A DNA stretch of 64,000 bases from Chlorops oryzae (taxonomy: Eukaryota; Arthropoda; Insecta; Diptera; Chloropidae): positions 49,231,979 through 49,295,978 of the forward strand of contig CM035808.1 of the NCBI GenBank assembly GCA_020466095.1, written 5' to 3'. Below the pieces are notes generated by a model, which did no database searches, was not told the DNA's origin, and saw only the letters and a program-made list of their open reading frames with translations. Position numbers and translations under genes: made by a program. This document shows, one piece after another, positions 55,026-64,000 of the stretch. Numbering within the stretch: the first letter of the stretch is position 1; each line of letters begins with the position of its first letter.

Positions 55026-55600
55026 CTTTGAACCGCCAAAGGGGGTCACTTTGGAAGAGGATTTTTGCAAAAAAAAAAAACATTCTTTATGCGCCCTTAC
55101 GTCATCAGATGAGTCTACATACCAAGTTTCATAGTTCTTGCTTTTAAGAAACGCGCCCACATGAACCATTGCGGAAAAAATCGCAAACCCGCTTTTCACC
55201 GTCAAGGGGGCCGATTTCAAAAAAAAAAAAAATTTAATAAAATACACATATCCAATCAATTTTAGAGGGGATCGAAATCCTAAAATTTGAATACGATAGA
55301 TCTACACACAAAAAAGTTGCCCATATAACCTTTGAACCCCCTATTGACCCCGTTTGGAAGGGGATTTATGTAAAAAAAAAAACATTCTTTGTGCGCCCTT
55401 ACGTCATCAGATGAGTCTACATACCAAGTTTCATAGTTCTTGCTTTTAAAAAACGCGCCCACACGAACCATTCCGGAAAAAATCGCAACCCGCCTTTTCG
55501 CCCTCAAGGGGGATGATAAAAAAAAAAAAATTAAATTAAATACACATCCAATCAATTTTAGAGAGGATCGATTTCCTTAAGTTTAATACGATATACCTAC
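55026..55600. repeat. Tandem ~290-bp units of a Helitron-like background element
   Basis: Two units (about 55034-55330 and 55331-55600) share GCGCCCTTACGTCATCAGAT, ACCAAGTTTCATAGTTCTTG and a poly-A tract. Parts recur at 53161-53176 and 56357-56500. The region ends near 56750 in sequence that, read on the minus strand, begins TCTATACTTTATAC and continues to AATATTATAAAGCTGAAG, which resembles a Helitron 5' end. Confidence 0.7.
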
Positions 55601-55604
55601 ACAC

Positions 55605-56348
55605 TGTTGTGGCTAGGGTGTGTACTGAAAAGGACACACAGCCTAATGCCAAAACGTTATATATTTTCGTGTATTTTACAAATACACAGCCCTAACTTCC
55701 TTCTTTCAAATAAATGTACATCGAAGGATTCTTTTCCACTCTTTTATTTATATCTTAAAACACTTATTCCTACTGCAATAACTCCTGAATTACACTCGAA
55801 TGACTTCCCTAATTCCCTTAATCATAATAAACGCTCAGACTTGAATTGTTGTTGCCGTTGGGTCAGTACAAGCCAATTCGAACCGGAACGTTGAATACTC
55901 AATCACCAGTCCTTTTCCAATTGTCGATCATCTGCTTTTATAAGGAGAAAGTGCCTAGCATGCACTTTCTGGCTGGAACTTCGGAATGCGGAAAACGATG
56001 TGGCAATGCTTCTCGTGCTGCGACTGCTGACCCAATTCTTGGTGATGTCGTCATAGTCACTTGTTGCTTTGTTTCTGTGTTCTGCTTGGCATTTGCTGAT
56101 CATGCGAAACTGATTCGTTCGTGGTTCTCGCCGTTCGTCTGTTTGTCGTTTGCGATTGATCATATTTCGTCGCTTGCTGCGGTTATTGGCTTCGACTTCG
56201 GCGTTGTTTCGACCTTGACCATGAATTTACAATTTTGTCAGCTTTCATTTCAGGGTCGTTTGTTTATTTTCGTTCGCTGCGGTGTTATTTGATTTGTTGT
56301 CGATCAGAGTCAACGTGAAAGGGTTGTGAGTAGAAACGGCTCACAACA
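55605..56348. mobile_element. Solo LTR
   Basis: It is 744 bp, starting TGTTGTGGCTAGGG and ending GGCTCACAACA. The 4-bp TSD ACAC is at 55601-55604 and 56349-56352. The neighbouring tandem unit (55311-55340) shows the uninterrupted site CTACACACAAAAAAG, confirming the insertion. There is no internal region, so it arose by recombination between two LTRs. A TATAAGG word lies at about 55936 and AATAAA words near 55708 and 55827; the orientation is unclear. The frames 55607-56292 are not credible genes. Confidence 0.9.
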
Positions 56349-56526
56349 ACACAAAAAAGTGCTCATATAACCTTTGAACACCCTTGTGACCCCTGCCCCC
56401 CTTTTAAGGGGGACGTTATATAGCTTAAAGCCTTACTCGATAAATGCACTATCCAACACACAAAAAATTTTCAATTCGAACTAGTAGTTCCTGAGATTAG
56501 CGCGTTCAAACAAACAAACTCTTCAG

Positions 56527-56703
56527 TATGATACAAGAAATCAAGATAGCCCAACTTCAGTACCGCTATTTTGAGGCTCTCTCTGAGAGCCGAAAATTGA
56601 GTTTGTGACGTCACTGAGCGAGAAATTGTTGTTGTTTCCCATGCTATTCGAAAAAGTAAAAAGCCGGTTTAACATGGGAAACATCTTGTTTTCTTGTATC
56701 ATG
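56527..56703. mobile_element. hAT MITE, 177 bp
   Basis: The ends are TATGATACAAGAAATCAAGA and the inverse of CATGATACAAGAAAACAAG. The 8-bp TSD CTCTTCAG is exact at 56519-56526 and 56704-56711. It sits in the Helitron-like 5' end region. Confidence 0.9.
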
Positions 56704-56822
56704 CTCTTCAGCTTTATAATATTAGTACATATAGTATAAAGTATAGATTAGTATAGATTAAAAATCGCCAAACAAATTACAGAATGGGACTTATTTTCCA
56801 ACTTTAAATTAATAAGTCTAAG

Positions 56823-57304
56823 GGCCAATATTACCAAGCATATTTAAAAAATTTTTAAAATTAAAATTAAAATTTTTTAAAAATAAATTTCATTTTCAAT
56901 ATCGTATTTTTTTAAGCATCGAAATATACGGCAGCACCGTCTACTTCCAGGGCTGTGAGTACATTTGACAGCTGATTAGATCGTTATTTTTAAAAACGGA
57001 TTCTATAAAGAGCCATTCTAACGATTATTTCGTACTCCTAATTGCTGCGCTATGACTCCAAAGCTTTTAGTCCTGTCTATCGTATTGCGTACTTTCCAAA
57101 ACTGCTTTTTTTTAAAAATTATTTCTTTGAATTTTTCCAAACAGCTGCTTTTTGAAAATCGAGCTCAAATTTGATGTCATATTTAAACGCAGTGCCGAGG
57201 TGATTTAAAATATTTTTAAAAATTTTTTAAAAATTGGAATGGTAAAAGCCAAAAGCGGATTTTTATTTTAAAAAATTTTTAAACATGCTTGGTAATATTG
57301 GCCC
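56823..57304. mobile_element. Harbinger-like MITE with TAA duplication
   Basis: The terminal inverted repeats are GGGCCAATATTACCAAGCAT, followed by AT-rich arms. They are flanked by TAA (56820-56822, 57305-57307). It is 482 bp with no gene. The TWA target and GGGCC end fit PIF/Harbinger. Confidence 0.9.
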
Positions 57305-57307
57305 TAA

Positions 57308-57845
57308 GCGAGTTCCAAAAATCGTCAAAAATAGCGTACGCGAACTTGAATTCTCCATTTTATGTATACATAATGAGTGTTTTCTTATGACGTTATCACG
57401 TAAAACTATCGTCCGTAAATTGACTTTACAGACACCAATATTTTTTTTAATTACGCTCTTGTTTTTTTTTTTTACAGAAAAATGTAATTGCACTTTTTTT
57501 TGTTGTTTTAGCAAAAATAACAAATGTAATTGCACTTCTTTTTTAGAAAAAATGAAAAATTTAATTCCACTTTTTTATTTTGAGCAAAATGTTTCGCCTG
57601 CGGCGCTCTCTAAATGACACATTCTTACACGATTTCTTTTTCTTACACCTTTTTGGTTTTTTTTTACATGTAATTGCACTTGTATTTTGCTATTTTAGAA
57701 AAATGAAAAATTTTTCTAAAAAATCGCGCGCGAGATTTTTGAGAAAAGTTTTTCGCCTGCGGCGCTTTTTTCTCCAGAGCACAAAAAAAATCACGATTTA
57801 TCAAAACTCTCTTTTTCAACATTTGGTAGTCCTGAAAAGGACCGT
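57308..57845. other. No gene; T-rich with short repeated words
   Basis: TTTCGCCTGCGGCGC occurs at about 57592 and 57750. TGTAATTGCACTT occurs four times (57484-57680) with variants. The reading frames 57285-57900 are phenylalanine-rich by-products of the poly-T tracts. This may be the 3' flank of the Merlin element. Confidence 0.5.
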
Positions 57846-59182
57846 TTATTCTTCTGCTCCAGTGCTGGCATCGAAAAAGTCGGGCGCTTCGTCTTCATGA
57901 TGCATCACTTCCATTTCCGGTTGGTAACGGTTTGATGCTAGCTTGAAAAATTCAAGCATCGAATCCGCTCTCATCAGCTTACACTTCCGCAAAAACATAT
58001 ATTTCGCCAAATATCCGCAAAAGAAATTCTTCTTTCTGGAATATTTTGGCAGACAAACTTTCGCGTTTCGCCACATGGATTCCACCGTGTTGGTATGCGC
58101 TCCAGTCTCCGGATCTTTGAAGGTCGCTGTGGTTCACTGTTAAGTGAATATATGCTTCCGCTTTCAAGCAATCATATGCTTTCCAGCAGTCGGATATAAT
58201 AGTTGTTCCCGGGGCTATCCACTGCTTTATGATCGGGATGAGCGTGTTGATGTCCCGCTTCTCCACAGGTATGAAGAAACTAACGCCACTTTCCCTCTCA
58301 ATTCCTCCAAAGACCCATTGGCCTTCGACCCGGTGGCCTTTGTTGTATATCCGACGTCCAAATTTGGACTCATCAATTTCCACCGTTTTCCCGATGCCAC
58401 CAATCAACCGTGGTTGTTATACATTGTATGCAATGCCTCGAGCAATATGCTCCAGCGGAAGGTTCTCCACCCAGAGGTAAGAAAAAGCTACTATCTAGCC
58501 CAGAGAATGATGAGAGCCATCGAAAAATGTATTCCGACAAATCGATATTTTCTCCGTGCATTGCGTCTTCTTTTTCTTATTCACTGAGTGCTTTTTATTG
58601 CATCGCCAGACATATCCATCGGCAGTATAAAGACGGGGCGAAAGCACCATCACTCCATCGTTGCTCCATCTTATTTCTCCATCCTGGGCAATAAAGTTCC
58701 ACTCTTGAAGCTTTAAAATAGCTTCAAATGGCACTGGACCCAGTGCCGGATTAAGGTAGGGCTAGCTGGGGCTATAGCCCGGGGCCCCAACTGGTAACGG
58801 GCCCCGAGCGTCCAAATAAAATATGATCAAAATATTTCCAAAAAAATGTTTCCGGTAAAAATGCTTTAAAATTAAAAACTTTATGAAATAAAAAATTTAA
58901 TTATATGATATCTTAATAAAATTTTTGACTTTTACCACTTTCAAAATCAAGGGCTCATATAAAAAATGTTTCCATTGTGGTTCATTCCTTTGAAAGAATT
59001 TATATTGTTCTAATAAAAATTGACCTTAGCAGCTATTCCTTATTTCAAAAAACTGCACCAAATATAGCATCAGGGGCCCCATCACTATATAAGCCCCGGG
59101 CCCCATGACACTCTAATCCGCCACTGTCTGGACCCATCAAATTACCTTCAAACAACGTAAAAATATTCAGCAGCGAACTCAT
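57846..59182 (-). pseudogene. Merlin transposase (IS1016/ISXO2-like)
   Basis: The gene starts at 59182 (MSSLLNIFTLFEG) and ends at 57846. Removing the hAT MITE at 58742-59126 joins LMGP to PFEAILKLQEWNF in frame. The N-terminal part has cysteine-containing DGYVWRCNKKHS. The catalytic core shows EIDESKFGRR, IISDCWKAY and NTVESMWRNAK, the DDE set of Merlin. The tail is acidic. At least two frameshifts (near 58500 and 58125) and a stop at 58495 inactivate it. The core is otherwise well preserved. The enzyme would normally create 8-9 bp duplications. I did not find the ends of the element. Confidence 0.88.
58742..59126. mobile_element. hAT MITE, 385 bp, inside the Merlin gene
   Basis: The ends are CAGTGCCGGATTAAGG and the inverse of CAGTGGCGGATTAGAG, each next to GGGGCCC-rich sequence. 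The TSD is ACTGGACC / TCTGGACC (58734-58741, 59127-59134), 7 of 8 matching. The ends are close to those of hAT-7, so the two are probably related. Confidence 0.87.
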
Positions 59183-59229
59183 TGCGAAGGTTTCTTTCCA
59201 CGAATAACGGATTTCCCGGAAATTCAATT

Positions 59230-60182
59230 GGAAGTGCCCATAATTTTTCCAAAAACCTAAAAAATCTAACCTAACGCCTAATATAAACCAATTTTTGAAT
59301 TGTATTTTTTAGAAATAAAACCCTGAGAACAAAATATATTCCAAAATCCTTAATATTTCTCAGTTTCACATTATTGCTCAAAAGCTAAAAATCAGGTTAA
59401 AATTTTTATATTTTTTTACAAGTATGGCAACAATTTTCATAAAATATTTACATTTTGTAACATAAACGAATTTCGATTAAGTGGCAACTACGCAAATGTC
59501 AAGATAGTGTAAAAATTAGTACGTTTTTGGGCAATTTTCAAAACGTGATATCTCCGAAACTAGAGGCGACCGCCAAAAAAGGATTGCAGATTTGGAATCA
59601 GGGAGTCATTTTTTATAGATTGGAAAGATCCCAGAAACGGCCAGTTACTAGAATTGTTCCGCGTGGTCGTCGGGCATGTTTTGCAAACAATATTCAAACA
59701 AATAAGTTAATATATGTATGTATGTACGTGTGTCGAGTTTTGAGTTTTCAGGCTCGCCTGACTATAAAACCCTTACTTGTTTTATTTTGTTTAGAAAGTA
59801 TTTGGAAAATTTATACACTACTGGTTATATGTACACCGGCCCTAAGTAATTTATTTACATCCTCGTTCTTCATTTAAATTCCCCGAAAGCGTTAATTTAA
59901 ATACCGCAAATGCAAATCTTTTCAAAAACCTTTTGCGGAATAATTTGTTGTCCAGTTTAGGCGGAATGGCAAAAGATTAAAAATTTTTAATACGCGGCTG
60001 TTATGCGTTTTATATTTATTTAATTTTGTTTGCTTTTATTTACGTTGAATCCGAGCATAATTGGAATTTGGAAAATTAATTGCATTTTCGGACGATGAAT
60101 TATGTTTCTATAGCTCTTTGATGTCGATGCTTGGCTTTATTGCCGAGTTTCTTTTATTATATCGAATAAAACAAGCACAACA
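59230..60182. other. No gene; DINE-like repeat end
   Basis: 59520-59786 ends CTATAAAACCCTTACTTG, the same terminus as the repeat at 27387-27904 (inverse of CAAGTAAG), and holds a short TATG run (59710-59727). The rest is AT-rich without a reading frame of interest. Confidence 0.5.
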
Positions 60183-60320
60183 ATGGCCGCAGAAGTCAAG
60201 GTCGTGAATTATTTTTATGTACCCCTGGAGAATGTGGCAACTACTTCAAATTCCGACTTTGTGCACGATCGTGTGGAAAAATCTTGTTTTGGAATTTTAA
60301 AATTTCACGCCTCGTTATGA
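60183..60320 (+). CDS. Small reading frame of unknown function (45 residues)
   Basis: ATG at 60183 in a favourable context (CAACAATGGCC) opens 45 codons beginning MAAEVKVVNYFYVPLEN and ending with TGA. There is no domain, no neighbour with a related role, and no splice signal that extends it convincingly. It is listed because it is the only stretch here that reads like ordinary host coding sequence; chance is quite possible. Confidence 0.2.
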   Translation: MAAEVKVVNYFYVPLENVATTSNSDFVHDRVEKSCFGILKFHASL

Positions 60321-60660
60321 GGTATTACAGCTTGGCCATTATATCAATATCGATGGTTAGATGCGATGATGAAGTTAAGATATGAGATTCACTCTTTTCT
60401 CGAGTAACTTAATTTGGCGACAGTCGTGAATTTTTTTTTTATTTTGATTGAATCTTAATTGTATGCATTCTGTCTTAGTTAGATATTCATCATTTGGTCT
60501 ATACTTATTCAAAGTTAACAGGCATGGATCATCCACATTTTGAGTAACCATATACATAAGTACTGAAAAAGTGATATTTTTTTGGTTCAAGGCATTAAGG
60601 GAGAAACGAACACACATTTATTTTTAAGACTCATAAAACACAGTATATTTGCAGATCAAC
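60321..60660. other. No gene recognised
   Basis: AT-rich. The minus-strand frame 60375-60617 has no signature. Confidence 0.5.
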
Positions 60661-60669
60661 AATTAAAAC

Positions 60670-61132
60670 TCTCAAAAAAGCGGACTTGTTAAAATTGGCA
60701 AGATGCGAAAAGATGCCGCATGAATATACATGCAATTGTTGGTGTATGCTGAACCGCATCTTCTTCGCATCTTTGAAAGATGCGAAGAAAATGCGATATT
60801 TTTCCAATTATCTATCGATTTTAACAGCACATATCTATTGAAACATATGTGAATAACCAGCATTTCACAAATTTTCAGCAGGAATGGCGGTGGAAACCAA
60901 GAAGAAATGCAAGAAAACCATTCCAAATTATAAAACAATTTATTAAATTCCTTTGTTCCAATGAAAACAATGAAGTCGAGCGAGTGTGCTGGACATGCGC
61001 ATATCGATTGTAAACAAAAATCAAGTGATTTGAAAGATGCTACATGCAAAATGCTAGTGGAAACACCAATCTCAAAAATTCGCATCCTGAGGATGTGAAA
61101 GCAAGATGCGGCTATAGTGGAAACGGCCTCTA
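60670..61132. repeat. Element with GATGCG-rich ends, terminating GGCCTC
   Basis: The right end is TATAGTGGAAACGGCCTC, like the GAGGCC-ended MITEs. AAGATGCG/CGCATCTT words are frequent at both sides (60702-60800 and 61020-61112). The left terminal GAGGCC is not visible, so the borders are approximate. Confidence 0.5.
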
Positions 61133-62300
61133 ACATACATAAATCAGAAAAAATGATCGTCAGTCGGCGCACTAGCGGTGGAGCTAAAAGAGACAGCATG
61201 ACAAAATCAGTGGAATAAAATTTTCGGAAAGTAATCTTATACCGAGCTAAACTTTCCTAAATGATTTGGAAGGAAAATAATCGTCAGCTGCACTGAAGTT
61301 GGGGGGTTATACGTCAGTCACCTGCGTAAACCTCATGGAACTTTTTGAAACTAAAGTCATTTTATATCTTATGAAATTTACACATCTCAATCTTTACACT
61401 CTGAAGATAAGAAAAACAACATTTTGAATGGTATCGTTCCGTTCAGTCCACTTACCCTGGCACCTTCGCATCTTTCATAATTATATCATTTTGTTTTCTT
61501 ATATCTGAAACTGCTTTGCACTTTTCAAGGAAACACGGAGTAAACGCATTCAGCGGTTTGCTTTGTTTTAACAAAAAACAGGAAATGCTTTTAGAGGCAT
61601 TTTCTAGGTTAGAACTTTTGTCAAAATTGCATAATACCTTATCTGACATTTCCAAATTCTTTTACAATTTTATTGTGCAATTCAGCGAAATTTTTATTAG
61701 ATTAACATTTTCAAAAACTATGATGTCGTTATACACAATATTATTTTATTTCCGCGGTTTAAATTATATCCAATTCATATACTTACATATGTACATATAA
61801 GTATGTATATACACACTTTTCTTATATATTCAAATATTTCACTCTTTTAATGAAAAATTCCCAGTAAAAAATAGGATTACTCAAAGATTAATCTTGGATT
61901 ACTCCTTTTGGAGCTATTGATTACTCCTTAAATCTCCGAGCCAAAATGCACGCCTGAAGATTTATAAGTAGGACAACCAGAAATATGCCAAAAGAATATG
62001 CAAATTTGGCATAATATATGCTAGCACATATGCCAACGTTATATGCCACTTTCAAATTTTTTTATTCAGCTTCAGCCAAAGCAAAGTGTATAAGTTGAAA
62101 GGCAACGCAACTTTTAAAAAAGTTGCCTACCATAACAACCACCTTAGACATGCCCGTCCGTCCGTCTGTGGCCGAATCTCTCCCTAAGCTCCTGAACCAA
62201 TAAGGTCGAAATTTGGTACCTATACATATATATTCGGTTCTGAGGATGATATTTTTATGAGTAATAAAAAATAAAAATAAAATTACGTTGTAATTTTTAT
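61133..62300. other. No gene; short repeats and a DINE-like fragment
   Basis: ATATGCC-type words repeat at 61984-62058. CATGCCCGTCCGTCCGTCTG at about 62152 followed by a GGTCGAAATTTGGTACC block resembles part of a DINE-1-like element. A hairpin CAACTTTTAAAAAAGTTG lies at about 62109. Confidence 0.5.
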
Positions 62301-62314
62301 TTTTTTAATCTTTT

Positions 62315-63445
62315 TTAATTGGTTTCGTTACAATGAATAATTAAATGTTCTTTCAGCTTTTCGAATATAAAACTTTGGCGATTGTATCGTAACAGGTTTT
62401 TATAGCCCGAAAAACTTCTTTCAACATCTATCGATGTAGCTAGAGCATACTTAAATGAAGTGATTTCTTTGATGGTGTATTTATCAATTCCTTCAGTGGA
62501 CGTCCCCTCCAAGAGATTTACTATTTTGTGCAATATTGGATTTTCTTGGTTTTTTTCAATCACTTTCTCAAATTTGGCATGGATTTTTTTTAGAAAACCG
62601 TCCTTTAATGGAAGACAAACGTTTTTGAGTCTCAATCTTTATCCTTAGTTGCTCACTTAAAAGCAACCCAGATGTCTCCAATTTCTTTATAAAACCTGGC
62701 AAAAAACTGTAGTTCGCCTTTATAAAAGCCAAGTCCGCGATGAGACTTTTCTTATTTAAAATCTCTTTCACGACATCGACCGCGGTGGAGTCTTCTTCTT
62801 TAAACTGTTGAAAAACACGAACGATTGCATCGAAATTATCAGCGTAGTACGAAGCAGCATCGATCCAGGTTCCCCATCGTGTAATGATTGGTGCTGGAGG
62901 CAATCCTAGGTCGGGCTCCAAAGTGTGGAGAGCTTCAACCCTATGAGGTGCTTTTAAAAAGACCTTTTTCGCGTTTGAAATTAAAATGTTCACATCATCG
63001 TAAAAGCTCCTTATCTCTTCACATACTCTGTGAAATGCGTGGGCAAAACATGTAATGTGTGAAATTTTGGGATAAACATATTTTATTATACGGGCAACTT
63101 TCACCATATAGAGTGCAGCATCTGTCACAAGAAGTAGCACATAGTCTTTGTCGAAATCAGGTCGAAGAACATTGAGAGCATCGTTAAAAAAACGGCAGAT
63201 GGTAGAATGGTTAGTTTTTTCAACTCCGCAGAATGCAATAGAAATTTTTGCCTAGCCGTTTCCTCATCAGAGCTCAAAATACCAACAATGGCATGAGCGA
63301 TATATCGCCCTGTTGAATCCGTAGTTTCATCAAGGGAGATCCACACGTAACGGCTTTTTGTTCTTGTAAAATATGGCCACAGAGATGGACTCCCGCCGGA
63401 TGGTCCCATTATTATTTTTTCAGCTCTGAAATTCATTCCTATCAA
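62315..63445 (-). pseudogene. hAT-like transposase fragment (hAT-9)
   Basis: Three overlapping minus-strand frames make one protein in order: WISLDETTDSTGRYIAHAIVG (63445-63125); LLLVTDAALYMVKVA, THVTCFAHAFHRV-like and ITRWGTW (63140-62568); and SIDVERSFSGYKNLL with the C-terminal dimerisation motif (62635-62315). The family is very common in arthropods and is related to the hAT-derived CGGBP1 type. Frameshifts near 63190 and 62600 break it, and the N-terminal zinc finger is missing. Terminal repeats were not found. Confidence 0.85.
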
Positions 63446-63465
63446 TTAACTTTTGAGCTTCCTTA

Positions 63466-63690
63466 TCAAAAATGCACATACCGATATCGTTGAGTAAAAT
63501 ATTTAACTTTGTTTTTAATGTCTTCTGCACAAAACTCTCCACCTATTTCGTCTGCCATTCGCGCATAAACGTGAGAGTTTCTCTGAGATTTCCGGAGGTC
63601 CAATTGATGCACTTCCAAGCAATCCAGAAATTTCTCATCGTCATTCTTATGCCAACTAACCCGTTTTTTCTTACTTTTCTTTTTCAACTA
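63466..63690 (-). pseudogene. MADF/Myb-like DNA-binding exon
   Basis: The frame reads KKRVSWHKNDDEKFLDCLE, then a helix and EDIKNKVKYFTQRYRYVHF, the three-helix pattern of MADF/trihelix proteins that accompany some transposases. A TTTCATAG acceptor precedes it. An upstream ATG exon (MDSPDAK, at about 63762) is possible, but its phase does not fit with the obvious donor. It may belong to the hAT-9 gene or to a Harbinger accessory gene. Confidence 0.45.
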
Positions 63691-63944
63691 TGAAACAAAC
63701 TTTGGTTTATTAATATACGTAAAATTTTTTTAAATACTTATAGACTTTGCATCTGGGCTATCCATTATTTATCATCCAAAACAACTTCGATTCCACTCAA
63801 TTAAAATTATTATTTAAATTCTATTTGACAGCTATCACCAAGGTTTCTTTTATTACGTTCGCACAAAATTAAAACAAGACCTGTTTTATCGTTACAAAAA
63901 ATTTTCAAATTGTTGGCCGGACTTTTGTATGCAACAGTTCGCTC

Positions 63945-64000
63945 TTGTGTCATAGGACACCAGAGAAGAACGAAGTTCATTATGGTATTTATAAACGTTA
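63945..64000 (+). repeat. Second copy of hAT-3 exon 3, cut by the window edge
   Basis: 56 bp match 44011-44066 with two differences (ATAAGAACG to AGAAGAACG, and AAATG to AAACG). A further hAT-3-family element, or a rearranged piece of the same one, probably starts here and continues beyond the window. Confidence 0.85.

Noticed and set aside
55846..56292. 148-residue frame in the solo LTR
   Set aside because: LTRs do not normally code; no domain; the LTR borders and empty site explain the sequence.
57285..57900. Phenylalanine-rich frames
   Set aside because: They come from poly-T tracts.
60670..61199. 175-residue minus-strand frame 61199-60672
   Set aside because: It overlaps the GATGCG-rich inverted repeat zone and has no family motif.

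Overview
The window looks like heterochromatin-like insect DNA, most probably from a cyclorrhaphan fly. It is AT-rich, its introns are about 50 bp, and it holds INE-1/DINE-1-like repeats, a mariner of the Himar1 (irritans) type, and a DD41D element of the rosa type. I recognise no ordinary host gene. Nearly every reading frame with recognisable motifs belongs to a transposable element (TE), mostly inactivated, on both strands.

Layout. 191-6720: a deleted hAT element carrying a young Gypsy LTR retrotransposon with an intact 1415-residue Gag-Pol frame. 7099-8554: a hAT remnant with a BED exon. 8754-19637: a fold-back host element hit four times within one 15-18 bp motif, by two long-inverted-repeat elements (8792-10786, 10797-12887) and two hATs (12897-18136, 18766-19592). 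The larger hAT contains MITEs, one MITE contains a Helitron, and that Helitron contains another hAT MITE. About 19660-23720: a decayed PIF/Harbinger element with two genes and an intact Himar1-like mariner in an intron of one. 24446-26062: a broken protein of an unassigned, possibly DDE-type family. 26464-26703: two tRNA-like modules. 27387-36170: Helitron pieces, Harbinger-like and hAT MITEs, a microsatellite and a small unidentified spliced frame. 36413-38991: a delimited hAT with a stop-ridden transposase. 39104-48862: a third hAT gene, split by a second hAT (39253-43602, itself carrying a TA-flanked MITE) and by two DINE-1-like elements. 49209-52157: a rosa-like element with inverted repeats of roughly 690 bp. 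53177-57304: a hAT, a solo LTR, a hAT MITE and a Harbinger-like MITE, the first three in a Helitron-like background. 57846-59182: a Merlin transposase pseudogene with a hAT MITE in its N-terminus. 62315-63690: fragments of another hAT and a MADF/Myb-like exon.

The strongest evidence is internal. Many insertions have exact target-site duplications (TSDs). Several can be compared with an uninterrupted copy elsewhere in the window, or give a continuous reading frame when mentally removed. The stretch therefore reads as a dated stack of insertions. The Gypsy element (near-identical LTRs, open frame) and the mariner (open frame, intact DD34D) look youngest. The hAT, Helitron and Harbinger genes are pseudogenes. 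Dense two-strand nesting of this kind resembles piRNA-cluster or pericentromeric DNA, but that is inference. All family assignments come from motifs read by eye; no database search was possible.
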